From contig NC_049995.1 in the NCBI RefSeq assembly GCF_000003815.2, positions 17,580,356 through 17,644,355 on the forward strand: 64,000 nt of DNA. Reading direction: 5' to 3'. The position numbers were made by a program, and so were the translations under genes. How positions within the stretch are numbered: the stretch's first letter is position 1; the number at the start of each line of letters is the position of its first letter. Source of the stretch: Branchiostoma floridae. Taxonomy: Eukaryota; Chordata; Leptocardii; Amphioxiformes; Branchiostomatidae. The notes beneath the pieces were generated by a model. That model was given only the letters and a program-made list of their open reading frames with translations. It had not been told where the DNA came from and searched no databases. This document shows, piece by piece, positions 1 through 14,000 of the stretch.

Positions 1-79
1 CGAGCTAAATTCTTGATTTGTAAACGGGGCTTCATGGGGACCCTATCCTGCATCACTCCTTCCTTCCATCTAACGCTAC
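1..79 (-). CDS. Possible last ligand-binding-domain exon (truncated by window edge)
   Basis: After a GTTTGTGGCAG acceptor the frame required by the upstream phase-1 donor at 605 stays open to base 1. It reads VRWKEGVM and then PMKPRLQIKNLAR, which could be the final strand before the first membrane helix. This rests on phase and openness only; the similarity is weak. Confidence 0.35.
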
Positions 80-3000
80 CTGCCACAAACATCAAGACAC
101 TGTACATGTATGTCAGGGGGAAAAGACGCAGTAATGGAAGTAAAATTCAGACATGGCCGGTCAGTGGATGACAGGCTAATACAGAACATCGATATATTAC
201 TGCAAGTTAGCATAAAGAATGTAACAACCACTGCAGTTAATTCATAGCTTACGTTATAGTTGGTAAAACAAACTACCAATTTATTCAGAAGAGCATAATT
301 TCGTTAATTTCTTCATTTCAACAAACTGACCAAAAATTGGCCCGAAGGGCGCGGTCACATGGGTCGTGCGATCGTCGTACGATTTTTTTGATGCCATAGG
401 ATTTTCAAGCAGGTCGTAACAGAAGATCCAAAACAGCTTTTTGTGTAGCATTAGACAGCTAGACTATGTCGGACACATGCATCACTGTCCCCAAAATGCC
501 CGAAGTTAGCGATCGTACGACGATCGCACGACCTATGTGATCGCGCCTTAAGATGCAAACTGTATGCTCTGCAATACAGATACAGATCAAATCTTGGCCC
601 TCACCTGACTCAGTCTTGTCTGCCTGCTGTACTGAAGACTGGACTGTCAGTCCCGTCAGTTCGAACTGAGACACGACAGCGGTCATGTCGGTGGTGACGG
701 GGCCGGGGGAGCTGAGGGTCTTCGCCGGTTGGAGGGGGAAATTCAGCCCGTTGTCTGCAGAAGAAACCGATAGAGTAATGCTAAAACAACACGTTAGAAC
801 CAGCGTTAGAACATAAAGTATACAATTTATTGCGATACAAGAAAATGTTCATTATACAATTATAGTAATAATAATGAGCAAAATGATAATTGTGCTAACA
901 ATAATAATAGAATTTTTGGCAGATGATGAAGATTTAAATACAATCCACCTCAGAAAACATCAAATAAACATAATTACTACCTGAGAGTATACATACAGTA
1001 CAAGATAGAGTCAGTACAATAGTTGCTTCATGATACAATTTAAAGAATGATTGAATATCCTTACATCCATGAAGTTTGAAGCTACACTCTTGTTTATCCA
1101 TGGGATACCTCGCCATACCGGGCACACACGTCAGGTAAAGGGCCCTCCTGTGGAGGGGGAAATTACCTTGTTGGCATAAGGAGCACTCGTACTTCTAATA
1201 CTGTAGCCCTTTGATATATATGCATAGCATTACATATATCGTAAGTGGTTCATACACATAACACAATTAGGTCCCGTTTTGTTGTCCTTTGAGGAATATT
1301 GAAGAAATTTTCTGAAAGACTCTTAAGATTCTAAAGATTGTCCCTTTTATATATTGAATTGTTTTATAGATATCATAGAGTATATAGATAAACATTGGGG
1401 ATGTTTTTACAAGTGTCTTTATCTTTTGCAGAGCATGAAGTGATTTCAGTCACAACTTAGCAACAGGGCAGGATTGCCACGTGTTGGTCAGCAGATACAA
1501 GAAGAAAACTCACGTCAGTTTGTGGACTAAGATTCCAGACGGATGGAGCCACATGCTGATGTCATGATTGTCTCCTCCTCTCCCTCTCTTGCTCTTCATC
1601 CTCCTAGTGACGTCAGCAGCCCTCCGCACGGCCGGTCCGAACGCCAGAGGAGGCGCCCACATCAAAGCTGCCGGCACTGGGGTCCATTTGGTGGTTAGGG
1701 CGCGGAGCCGGGGGTCTACCCAGGCCATGGTGTACTGTACCGTCACGGACAGGTTCTGTAAACAACAACAAAAACAACAACAACCAATTACATCAAAGGT
1801 GCCGGCACTGATATCGACCCAGGCCACGGTGTAATGTACCGTCACGGAGAGGTTCTGTAAACAACAACAACAACAACAACAACAATCACATCAGAGCTGC
1901 CGGCACGGGTGTCCAGCTGGTGGACAGGCCACGGAGACGGGGGTCAACCCAGGCCATGGTGTACTGTACCGTCACGGACAGGTTCTGTAAACAATAATAA
2001 CAACCCAAGTCAATAATTTTTAACCTCCTTAGGAAGCTCTGATTTTCAAAATGGGCTGAAGTTCTTTAATGCCTAAGTAAGGGAGTTTCTGGTATTTGAG
2101 AACCTTAGCCCATGTAGAAATTTGTGAATCAGCACTTCTGCTAGAAATTGTCTGCAAAAGAGACTAGATGAGGGAAACATTTCTCTGATTTTGAAGTACT
2201 GCTTAATGATAATAATAATGCTTGATAATAGCTTGAAGGCCAGGGAATAGGAGGGGAGTCCAAAGGCGGTGGGAACATGACACTGGTCTATATTCCCACA
2301 AAATGTCATGAAATTTCTGCTCGAGACCAAACAAGTGCAATGGATATCATAAGATACTGACCGCGTGCTCTTCAGACAGAGGTCCAACGTGAAGAATCGT
2401 CACTGTCGATGTCACTTCAAGTTTCTCTCCTGTCAATGAAAAAAAAGAAGGTATCAAGGATGGTTTCAAACTGCAATACATTGGAAATATAAAAACGAAT
2501 ATAACGCTAGTTCACCTATTACCAGGGTTAACCTATATCCGTTATATCGACGGAAGGTGGTTTCTGATTGCAGATATTTTCAAAATATTACAGTTGAAAA
2601 CCACCATCCATCGACATCCATAGGACTGCTTGCCCTGTTTTTAGAGACAACGAATATAGGTTATCCTGCAGATAAAGAAGAACTAGTGTTAGGTTACCAA
2701 TTGAGCGGACAAAGGTGACTACCGTTACACAGAACACCGCCACATACCTACGCCAAATAGCAGTTATTCAAGCAACTGGATATGATTTAGCAAACGGTCA
2801 GACACTTCAGGTAGAACCCACTATCTTTCGTCGATGACGACTTCAGTGGTCACTGACGAAAGGTAGTGGGTTCTGTCTTAAACGTCTGAGTGTTTCCAAA
2901 ATCATATCCAGTTGGTATGAGTAACTGCTGTCTACTCTTATTACTGTAAATGCAGAAATGTTCGCGGTGGATTAACGTTTGCGGTTTTCGCGGTAACCAC

Positions 3001-6000
3001 TTTAACGCGAACTTAAAACCACCGCGAACATTTTTCTATCATGGTATTAGATTGCAGTCTATGGTGTTACCGCGAAATTAAAACACCACAAAAAGTCCTT
3101 TTTCCCGCTACCGCGAAATTAAATCCCCGGGAACTTAAATGCATTTACAGTACCTGGATACTTAAACCTTCATCGACCTGCAGCATACCTGTCTGGGGGC
3201 TGGCGTTGCTGTCGTACCCTCCGGGCATGCGCTGTCCGGATCTCCATCCGTCCCACTCTGCCTGTGTCGCGTTGTCCGCGCTCGCCAGCTCCGACTGGAA
3301 CGCCGAGACGTCTTCAAACATCTTCTTCAAGACGGTCTTCCTTTCTTCCTCCACTTCTGGCAGGACCGTGTCATCGAAAACTCCTGTGGTTGGTACCGAC
3401 GCTGATTCCGATCGCGAAGTGCTTTCCCCCGGTGTTGGCGACCTTGCCCCTAACGACGAGGTGATTTTGTTTGTGGCATGAGATGTACCAGGATGGGATG
3501 GGGTATACGTAGCAGCTGCTGTAGTAGCATCCGTAGCATCAGTAGTGGTAGTTTCAGTAGTAGTTGCTGCATCAGTAGAAGCAGCAGTGCTTGAAGGTGT
3601 AAAAGTGGTAGAATCAGTAGTTACAGTAGTAGTAACAACAGTAGTAGCTAATTCAGTGTAAGTAGCAGCATAAGTAGCGGCAGTAGTAGCTAAATCAATA
3701 GTAGAGGCTACACTAGTAGCAGCAGTAGAAGATGTAGTAGTAGTAGCAGTAGTATCAGCAGTAGTAGCTGGGTTAGTAGTGGTAGCTACAGTAGTATCAG
3801 CAGTAGTAATTGCAGTAGAAGATGAAGTAGCAGTAGTTTTAGTAGTAGTAGTAGTGATAGAAGCTGTAGTAGTCATTACCGCCGTTGTTCGTGTAGTCAT
3901 AGCCGTGGATGAAGGTAGGGCTATAGTAGTTTGGGCTGCAAATTGAAAATGAACAACAACACAGTTGAGGGAAATGTTCTCTGATTTTATGCATACAACA
4001 CGCAGAAAACACAGGGTAAGTCTATCGATTTGAGATACTCGATATTATGTAACTTGAGCGCACTAAATGTATAAGTTTGATTAGTAGACTATGACATGAA
4101 ATATTAGATATGATGTTGACCTTGACATTGCTGTGTCCCCTCCCACTGTCCGCCAGGGCCGCATGTCCTGATGACGTCACCTCCTGCGTCATGATATCCC
4201 GTGATGCACTTGTACCTGCATCTCTCGCAGGTGCATGCTGGGCCAGACTCGACAGTGTGGTCAACGGTTGGAGGCTCGGCACACGCTGTAAAGTCTTTCG
4301 GCAAAAAACGTATTGTTGATTGTCATACATTTGTGTAGAGTCACAGTAAATAAAATCTTCTTATAACAATTATCATTTTATATTCTAGAAAATGGATATA
4401 CTAGCCAGGCGTCTGGAGGCTTAAGAGCGAAGCTGAGTAGAGTACAATCATACTGTCTACTCATTTGTACTAGCCTCCTTCACCAGCCTCTCTGTTATTA
4501 GGCTTTGGTCACAGTAAGTTGTTGGGGGCATAAATATTTGTGGAACCACGTACAGATAGTATGACAACCAGGTTTTCGGAACCCTTCTCAGTTTTGTGTT
4601 CTCAATGTTGCACTTGCCTGTCCATTTTCTGATGTCGTCCATCTTTTCTGTTGTCTATACACAAAGAAAACAGTAACCTACCTGGACAACAGAAGCGGAC
4701 TTCGTAGTCCAAGCAGCTCCCGTCCGCCTGATGGGTATTGTTACAGAAAAAGCCAATTGTTGTGTCGTAGTAGACGAAGGTTTCCCCGGTGAGGGAGGCC
4801 TCCTGTTGGGTGGAGACGACGCGGGCGTGAACTCCTGTGGGATGGGGGCAGATCTGGCCGGGGTTTTCCCTACAGAGGTGGGACAGGAGTTCCCTGTCAC
4901 CTCTCCCACCCGAGCCATCTCGGTTGAACCAGACCGTCCAGTTGTCGCAAGGTTCTGAGATGGGAGAAAGTGCACAGAGTTTTATATCGATGGCTACACA
5001 CACCGGTGCAATGGCCGAGTGGGTAGAGTGTTTGCCTTGCATACGGTAGGTCGTGAGTTCGATCCCCGGCCGAGTCATACCAAAGACTTCAAAATGGTAC
5101 ATGCTACTTTCTCTGCTTAGCACTCAGCACTAATGAGGAAGAGTATGGAAGTTAAACACACATCACTACCAGCAGACCTGCCCCCTGCTGTAGTGACTTG
5201 CACAAATGTGTGGCCCAAGGGCTTCGAAGTGGAGATGGGCGCCACCCTACGCATCTTAGATGTATGGGCAAACTTTAACTTTTAACTACACACACGTTAA
5301 GATTACAATAAAAAAATAGATGTGATGTTCACCTTGACATTGCTGTGTTCCCTCCCACTCTCCATCAGTGCCGCATGTCCTGGTGACGTAACTCCCTGCG
5401 GCATTGGATCTCATGATGCACTTGTACGTGCAGATCTTCCCAGGCCAGTAGGGACAGGTACAGTCTGGGGCAGACTCGGCAGTGTGGGCAAGAGTTGGAG
5501 GCTCGGAACACACTGTAAAGTCTTTCGGCAGAAAAAAAAACAATGAATGTTACGCTCGGTCGTTTATTTGGTGGTTATAGGAACCGACCTTAGATTAAGG
5601 CACTGTGTCCACATTAGGGCGGGTCATTAACTCTTTATTATCATAAGAACTGTTCAATTGTCCTTCTAAAGCAACAGTTTCTTTCAGTCCCGGACAGCGA
5701 AGTTATGGAAATCTCTTGACGACTCTTGTTTCCCTCCTGTCTACAACTTATCAGCCTTCAAAACAATTTTCTGCCGCTATCTCCGTGCACAGTTATTTCC
5801 TTCTTTGTTCTTTTTACTTCTTAGTTCATTGCCTTGAAACGGTCTCTTGACCTTGCTTTGAACGACCTCGAAAAAAAAAGAAGTGGCTTATTACACATTG
5901 TGTACCACTATATATGAAATGCACCTACAAATTATGTTAAATTCCGTATTTCATTTTGATTTCGTTTACTACATGTATATGCAATGTGACCTCGATAACC

Positions 6001-8016
6001 TATGCTTATGAAAGGTGTTACGTCGCTTTTCTGTGCATAGAATCAACTTATGTAACAATAAGCAATATATGTATCTTGGACTATCTTTTCTTAATTATAT
6101 CGCACAGTCAAACCTACCCTTATTCCAATGGTTTCCTATAGTCAACAAAGTTGATGTTCTCGCATTCGGGAAAGTTGCATATTAAAAAACTATCGCCCGA
6201 ATCTGTGGCAATGACGAGTTAGTTTAATAATATTCCGAGTTGTTTGAGTAACTTCTATATTGTGAATATCTTACCTTGTGCACAGTTAAACCGGAACTGC
6301 CCATTCGGGTCGTTTGCCCCGTACCCCACGTAGTTGATTTCCTTGGGATTGTTGTCGGTTGTTGCCATGAACGGTTCAGTCTCTCCATCTCTCCCCACCG
6401 CTATGTACATGTTGTTGTTCCCCCTTTTCCAGCAGATCCAGAAGCGTCTAAAGTCGTTTGGCGACAGAATACCTGCATGGGGATAGAAATGGAATAATGT
6501 TTGATAGAACAAGGCTAGGGCCAATTCTGCAAGCATGAGTTAACACTGTCACTGTATCCAATTCCCATCATTTTAGAGTTTATAGACAATAGATACAAAA
6601 TCCGGAAATTCAGCTGCAGAACCAAAGTCAGCCGTCAGGAAGCGTCTTTCAACACACACAACACAAACAAGAGCTGAAACACACACGCGCACACACACAC
6701 ACATTCACATGAACACACAATACAGATTCAAACAGACACACACACTCCAACACACACACACAAGCGCACAGATACACAATCCAACACACACACAGAAGCA
6801 CACAGACACACAATCCAACACACACACACACAAGCACACAGACACACACACAGACACACACACTCCAACACACACACACAAATACGCACACACACAAATA
6901 CGCACACACACTCCAACACACAAGCATACCCACACAGACACACACACATACGCCACGGTGCATATGCACACGCACACACACCACACACACACACATGCAC
7001 TGAGACACACACACACACCAAATACTATGCCGCCATTTTTGTTGGAGATAATCAACTTGAGTATTTACCTGATGTATTTACTTTTTTCCAGCTTGGATTG
7101 ATGCTCGACCTGGTATTCCAGTCAATCCCGATGTGAACCTCATATTGCTGACCAACACCAAGGAACCTGTTCTCTGCAGACAGAGTGATGTGAATCCGGC
7201 CCTCACTACGTGCCTCGAACACAACAGGTTGGCGCACGGGTGAGAAGACGGTTTGCAAGTCAAATGCATAATTGCGCCACGAGTCGTTGTTGTAGAAGGC
7301 CTTTGTTTCTGTGCAGGATGCTGGACAAACGAAAATATGTATAACAACTCTACAAATCTTGACAAGCATGTTTAAATTTACAAAAATTGGAACTGTAACG
7401 TTAGATATGTACCTGTAGATGCCATATTTTCATTGTATTACAACAGCCTGTATTGGCAGGGTATACAACAAATATCATCAGTTAAATGTATCATTATAAT
7501 TTATTATTATTTAATCAAGAGTTGACAAATTGCATGGACAGGGTTTGATAAATTTGAGTTTGGTTGGAAGCCTTAAAAAGAAATCTTAAACCTTATAAGA
7601 AAAAATCTTAAACCCAGCAAAGTCTAATAGATGTCAACAAAGGGTTTTATTGATATTCTAAATGACGCGTAAATTCAAAATAAACAGCCTCTATGCGCTA
7701 ATGCTTTCACAATAGATGAGCAGGGAAATTTGTGAGTAATAAATTATTCACAAGCAGGTCTTTTCTTACACGGGAATTTCATTAGTCACGCAGGTAAAAT
7801 CACATCAAACATGGTGTAAAATACGTTTATGTGTGTGTGCGTGCGTGTACGTGTCAGTGTGTGTGTGTGCGTATGTGTGTCTGTGTGTGTGTACATATGT
7901 GTGTGTGTGTACATGTGTGTGTGTGTGTGAGTGTTTTTCTGTGTGTGTGTGTCTGTGTGTACATGTGTGTGTGTGTGTGTGTGTGCACATTGTGTGTGTG
8001 AGTGTGAGTGTTTTTC

Positions 8017-8059
<43 letters not shown>

Positions 8060-11000
8060 GTGTATGCTTGTTTGTGTGTGACGTTTTCACATTTTACATT
8101 TTGACAGAATGTTATGAAATTTATTTGATCTTAATACTACAGATATCTTTTTAAGAAACCTACTGTCTCTATTGCATCCCAAGAGCTCGACCCTCATGCT
8201 GATCCACTCAGACTGCCAAGTGAGAGGGTAGAACCGCACGTAACGTGCGTCTACCGGGTGGTCCAACAGGTTGGTTACGGGGGTGTCCTTGTCCGTGTTA
8301 CCTGGGAACACCTGCAAAACAGGTACAGGAGTTAACTCCGCTTCACCTTTATCCTTGGGGTAACCTATATCCGTTGTTTTTAAAGGGAGAGCATCTAGGT
8401 ACACCAAAACGACAGACGGTGTTTTAAATTCTAGCTATAGAACTGTAGTTATGTAGAAGCCATACTTTGTACCTTGTACAATTGTTGTGCGATAAAGTTA
8501 TTATTTAATGTTTTCAAACTATCGCAGTTAATTTTCAAATTTTATAGACACCATCCGTTTACCTGAAACATCAACATGCCATGTCTTTGAAAATGACGGA
8601 TATAAGTTACCCCACGGATAATGGTGAACTAGCGTTATATCGTCATTGGTTGGTTTCCATTTGGGACATCATAGTTCAAGCCCCGACCGGCCAAGCATCT
8701 ATGGTTGACTACTTTAGGTTAGGGACGTAACTCGGATATGGCGTTAGATGAAGTTCCTGTGTTTGAGGAGAGCCACACCTCGAGCACGTCATTAAAGAAC
8801 CCACCACACTTTTATCGTCAGTAAAAGACGACATGTCTTCAAACTGTTATTGTTATGTCAATGCAGAGATAAGTTGTACTTGAGCACCGACAACAACCAA
8901 ATCACTAATTACAAAATAAAGCAACAATTCTTTATTAGCTGGACTGTCAGTTCAAATGTTCTCCTTCCAAATATTTATGGAAAAATAAAAGAGAAAAGTA
9001 CAGTTTAAAGTTTAACGTTCTTCCAACAACAAAGTATACACGGACCACTGTCACCACGTTCAGGATCAATACTGTATATAACAGTAACTGTAGTATTGAT
9101 CAATACATCAGTATTGATTCTTTAGAATCAATACAAAATTTGATCAGAGCGCGTTGGAAGGAAGTTTGGCAATTTACTATATAATGATAAACACACATGA
9201 GCTTCCATCATGATGATAATAAGTGAAAAGTACTAAATATACGTAATGTCAGTGTCTGGGATACCTTTTCTTCGCCATTGTTGTGTCTGTAGATCTCCAA
9301 ACTGTCCTCCTCTATGCCATGCTGTAGTGCGAATGACGTCACCCACGCATCGTACCAGCCACGTCCCTGGATAATGGTGCCCGTCAGTCGCTTCACTTCT
9401 CCCAAATCCACCTGAAAAATTTGTCACGCAATATAATGCACATCATAGACGAAAATAGCTTCGAATAGATCTCCCTTTCCAGCCACTATCCTGGAGTATT
9501 GATTGGAATACTACGATTCTATTTTACACTGTAACCGTAGTTCACCTTTGTACGCAGGATACCTATATCCGTTTATTTTAACAGACTCTGAGTATCAGTT
9601 AGAGATATCAAGTGGTTTCAAATTACACTTTTTTCAAAACGGCATTTGAGGATATCAAGTCAACGGACGAAGGTTAGAAACTGCGATATTTTGAAAGTAT
9701 AGAGATTTTTAGGAGTTTGAAACCACCACATAATATTCCATCGCCTTGATAATTCCCTTCAAGCCCTGTTTGAAAACAAAACAATCGATATACTATAGGT
9801 GAACTTGAGCGTAATACATTATGAAACAATTTTAAACTTTATATCCAAACATAAAAATAAAGCCCTTACCAACAAGCTTTTGATCAGTCCTCTGATCATT
9901 TTTAAGTTCGAAAGCTAATTGTTGGTAAGCGCTTTATTTTTGTGTACGGTTATAAAGTTTTAAAAATTGTTTCATAATGTTGATTTACCGTCACAGACGA
10001 ACAAATACCCGAGTATAGTGTCAGTCTGTGTTATAACTGTTACAGTATATGGTCAAATGGGCAGACAAATGTTGGAATTGAAAAGAAGTCAATGTCCCAA
10101 CGTTAACTGTGAGCCGACACCTGTCAGTATCTCTAATATGTTAAGTTCATTAATATTGTGATATCCCTACCTGCAGCCACTGCCCGATGTTGTTATTTTC
10201 AGCTCGCCACGCCTTCATGTTCTTGTTTAACCGAGCGTAGTGAGACTTGTAATTGCCGTTAAATTCTGACGATGCGGTGATGCGTTCATCAGGTATGGCT
10301 CCAGATTCCATCCCAAGTGGACCATGGCAAGCTGGAAGACAAAGAGAGGAGTTACCCCTAAGATGTCTTGTGAAAAAGCACATGTGGAAAGAGTGATTTC
10401 TACACCGTGTAGTCTCAGGGAAGAGAAACAATAACCTGTAGCTTAAATACTGTGGCTTTTTAAGACATTCTTCACTCCAGAGAAGAGTGTTATTTTCTAA
10501 AAGACAACATTTTTATGAACACTGGCCAAGTTCAATGTCAAGTGGCCGATACAATTACGTTTTGGGATTCAGAAAAATATTACTAGCAGAAATGGAACAC
10601 TCTCCTCTGGAGTACATTAAGTCTTAAAGCGTCATTCTTTAACTAACTCAGGTTTGGGCATGAATTGTAAGAACCGAATACTGATGACTTCCAGATCAAC
10701 TTTGCCAGCGTAAAGTTTTAATCCTGCAAAGTAGAAATATATTTCAAAGTAATGTCAGAATGTCCTGAAATCGCTTCACAACAAAATAAAAGAGTGTCAT
10801 TTTCTAAATGCCTTGGAAATATGAATTGGCTGTTTCCACAACAGACGAGCCGGGTAATTTGTGAGCAATAATTTATTCATAAGCAGGTATTATCATTACA
10901 CAGGAAATGGCATTGGTACACAGGTAACAGTCGTCATCAAACATTCTGTAAGCTTCCGTTACAGAATGCTTGATCTGTCAGATACAGAATTTTTATAAGG

Positions 11001-14000
11001 TGTAGGCTAAAGGGTTAACACAACCTCCGTGACATTTTGCACACAAGTTAGTACAACAGACTCCGCTGGTATGACCTGGTGCAAAGAATGACCCATGAGT
11101 ATTGACAATTGGCCAAGAAAGGTCATGAACTTGTCTGTAGTGGGTCAGAATCCTCCTAGCCACCTCAAGATGAGATGGGTAGACAGTGTCAAGGAAGATA
11201 TTCGAAACTGAACATGCAAAAAGCCAAATATTCTTCTGGAGATCAGCAATAAGACCTAATGGCATCCCGTAATGTCCAACCCTTGCATGACACGGAACAA
11301 TCAATGCTAATCCTGGTAGTGAGTGAATCATCAAGGAATACACTAATACTACCAGGATTACATGCTGTATTCTTCCTTTCACACGAGAGGGGGAATGAGC
11401 CAGAACGCCGTCTGAATAAAAAATCTTTGTATATTCCAGCTGGATATTTGTAGTGCATTCTAGAAATTCTAACTCGTCCACAGTTGTGTACCTGTAAATG
11501 TACTACTTTGTACCTTGTACAATTGTTGTGCAATAAAGTTGTTGTTATTGTTGTCATTGTGCGGGCCAGGGGCTGAATTGCGAGGAGACTACAATAGGCG
11601 AGGATATAGAAGAACTTGCACGACAATTGTACATGGTACAATGTATGGCCACGACTATTACACAAAGTACAAATTAGATGTATAGAATGACTTAACATCA
11701 TAATTAACATAATGATAAGGGCTAATACAAGTTTTTGATATTTGTGACAAGGGTCTGGAGCGGCTGCAATTTGGCGCCACTCAGGTGACCTCAAAAGTAG
11801 TTGCGGTTATTACTAAGTATGAAATTATAAAACATTCCACTATAGCACACGTATACATAAACTGCTAGCTCACCTTCTTCGCAGTACTTTCCTTTCCATC
11901 CAGCCGGGCACGAACAGGAGTACAGCCCAGTGCCCGACCCCTCTGGGGTTACTGTTCCGCCATTTTTACAGCTTCCTGACAAAAATAAGTACAATGGAAT
12001 GGGTTGAATTATATTGTAGCATCTTCACATCCATTGTTTTTTCAGTTTGATCACTTCCCTGTCTAATCGTAGGAGTTAGCACTGCACGTACGACACATTG
12101 TATCACTAAAAACAAAACAAAAAGTTATTTCTAGTGTTGGAAAATATAGTTCACCTTTTTCCAGGCAACACTGAACATGTCGCGTATAATAATTAAAAGG
12201 CCCAATAATGAACCATAATGTAACACGGGGTACATTGTACGTTGCATTGTTAGGCTATGTCACCATTCGTGACAAGTAGCATGAAATAAGGGTTGGGGTA
12301 AGAGAAGCATTCGCAAGCAAATAATAATTGAAAAAATAAAGATTAGAAACAGAATGAAATAAAAAAAAAAACGATGAAAGAAAACTAGAGGAGAGGACAA
12401 CAATTGTGATATTTTCCTTCTATTCAACTCCACCCTGCCTTTAAGTTATCAATTCGAGCAGGTAAATATGATATCATTTGGCATAATGCGCGCTGAACCA
12501 AGGAATATTTTAGTGCGATGGTGTTATCAATTATGATAATATTTGTAAGGCGATATATTGCATACCGTGATCTAGTTGACAAATGAATGGATGCGTCTGG
12601 CTGCATGGCAGATCAATCCACGCAGACCCACTATACCCGATGGCAGCACAGTCTTCTTCATTGTTCACATTGTTTGGTTCGCCGATTCCCCAGAAGCCTG
12701 TTGACTCCAGGGTTTGTCCGTCCTCAAACACCCAACGGCCTTCGGTGTCGATGTCATTCAGGCCGATCCAGTGGATTCCGTTTCCTAGTCCGACGATAAA
12801 GTCGTTGGTCGCGCTGTCTCTCGGCATGGCCAACAGTCCCCCGTCTGAGGCACAGGTCTCTCTGGCCTGAAAGTAGGTCTCCCCCCCAGCAAAGTGCTTG
12901 TAGCAAACCCCGTTAAAACGACTGTAGCCTGGCTTTGGACACCCTGTAGTGTAGAGGGAAGAAAAAAATTTGTTATTTATTAAAATCTTTAGTTATTAGT
13001 AAGCATCACTCTTCGACTAAATAGGTGCGAAATGTAGGTTCCTTGCTTAGGAGGTAAATAGAGAGGTCAGAAAGTAGGAATTGTATATCAAAAGTGGGGC
13101 TACCAATAGTTAATAAATGATAATTTCATTAACGCATGTTTACAAAATTCCAATCTTTGTTGCAATCTATGGCAAATGTAACGTCTTTCAAGTACTTGTC
13201 TTGTAGTATTTGATTCGTTTGATTCGTTTGACACAAATGATGTACCAAACACACTTACATGGGTAATCAGTAGGCCTGATCATCACCATTACTTTCTTCA
13301 ATGAGTAACGGTACCCCCTCCAGGTTTTCCAGACGATGCCTTGAGCATGCTCGCAATTGGCGTTACATCCGGCCAGATACTGCCCGTTTAACATGGCGTA
13401 ACCACAGCTTGGCGGGTACCACCAACCACCCTTTCCATTTACGGCCGCACAGCTGTAAATGTTGTTGTCGTTGTCTTGGTCCTTGGTGCTGAACTTCTGG
13501 TTGTTCATGTTGAACCGCCCGTTGTCGTAGTTTGACGTTATGCTATCCGTGGCGTTGCCGCTGTACCCACTGACTGTAGCCGTGTACGTGCTTTCTGCAT
13601 TTGAATGAATGAATGAATGAATGGATGGATAGATGGATGGATGGATGGGTGTGTGGGGGGGGATGGATGGATGAATGAATGAATGAATGTATGAATGAAT
13701 GAATGAATGAATGAATGAATGAATTTGGGATACCAAATCGACAGGCGGTGTTTTCAAATCGCAATATTTTCCAAAAATTGCAGTTATTTTCAAAATGTTG
13801 CACCGTCCGTTGACTTGATACATCTAACTGCCATGTTTTTAAAAATGACAGATAAAAGTTACCCCACGGATAAAGGTAAACATACCTGCATCTCTCACAG
13901 AAAACTCGCTGTACTTCGCGAACATACTCTCTCCTTCCCAGTCCTCCAGAGAGATGTACAGTTCGTGACTTTGCTGTGCGGTGAGGCGGTGTAAACGGTC

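Noticed and set aside
3041-3481. 146-codon plus-strand open frame
   Set aside because: Antisense to the well-supported mucin-like exon and a MITE; no domain.
5005-5080. Possible tRNA gene
   Set aside because: A and B boxes are present but the acceptor arms do not pair, and the unit recurs with a SINE body.
7081-7090. Earlier donor for the first FAMeT exon (AAAAAA then GTAAAT)
   Set aside because: It would leave phase 0 while the next exon requires phase 1; the donor at 7068 fits.
6649-7101. Several Cys/Val or His/Thr-rich open frames on both strands
   Set aside because: Products of the CA/TG microsatellite.
7805-8090. His/Thr- and Cys/Val-rich open frames
   Set aside because: Products of the GT microsatellite.
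8155-8165. Donor after AGTAG for the last F5/8C exon
   Set aside because: It gives phase 2; the donor GTAGGT four bases earlier gives the phase 1 needed by the FAMeT exon.
11243-11794. 183-codon minus-strand open frame
   Set aside because: Low-complexity hydrophobic sequence beside a retroelement-type tail; no recognisable domain and not joined to the flanking exons by phase-compatible sites.
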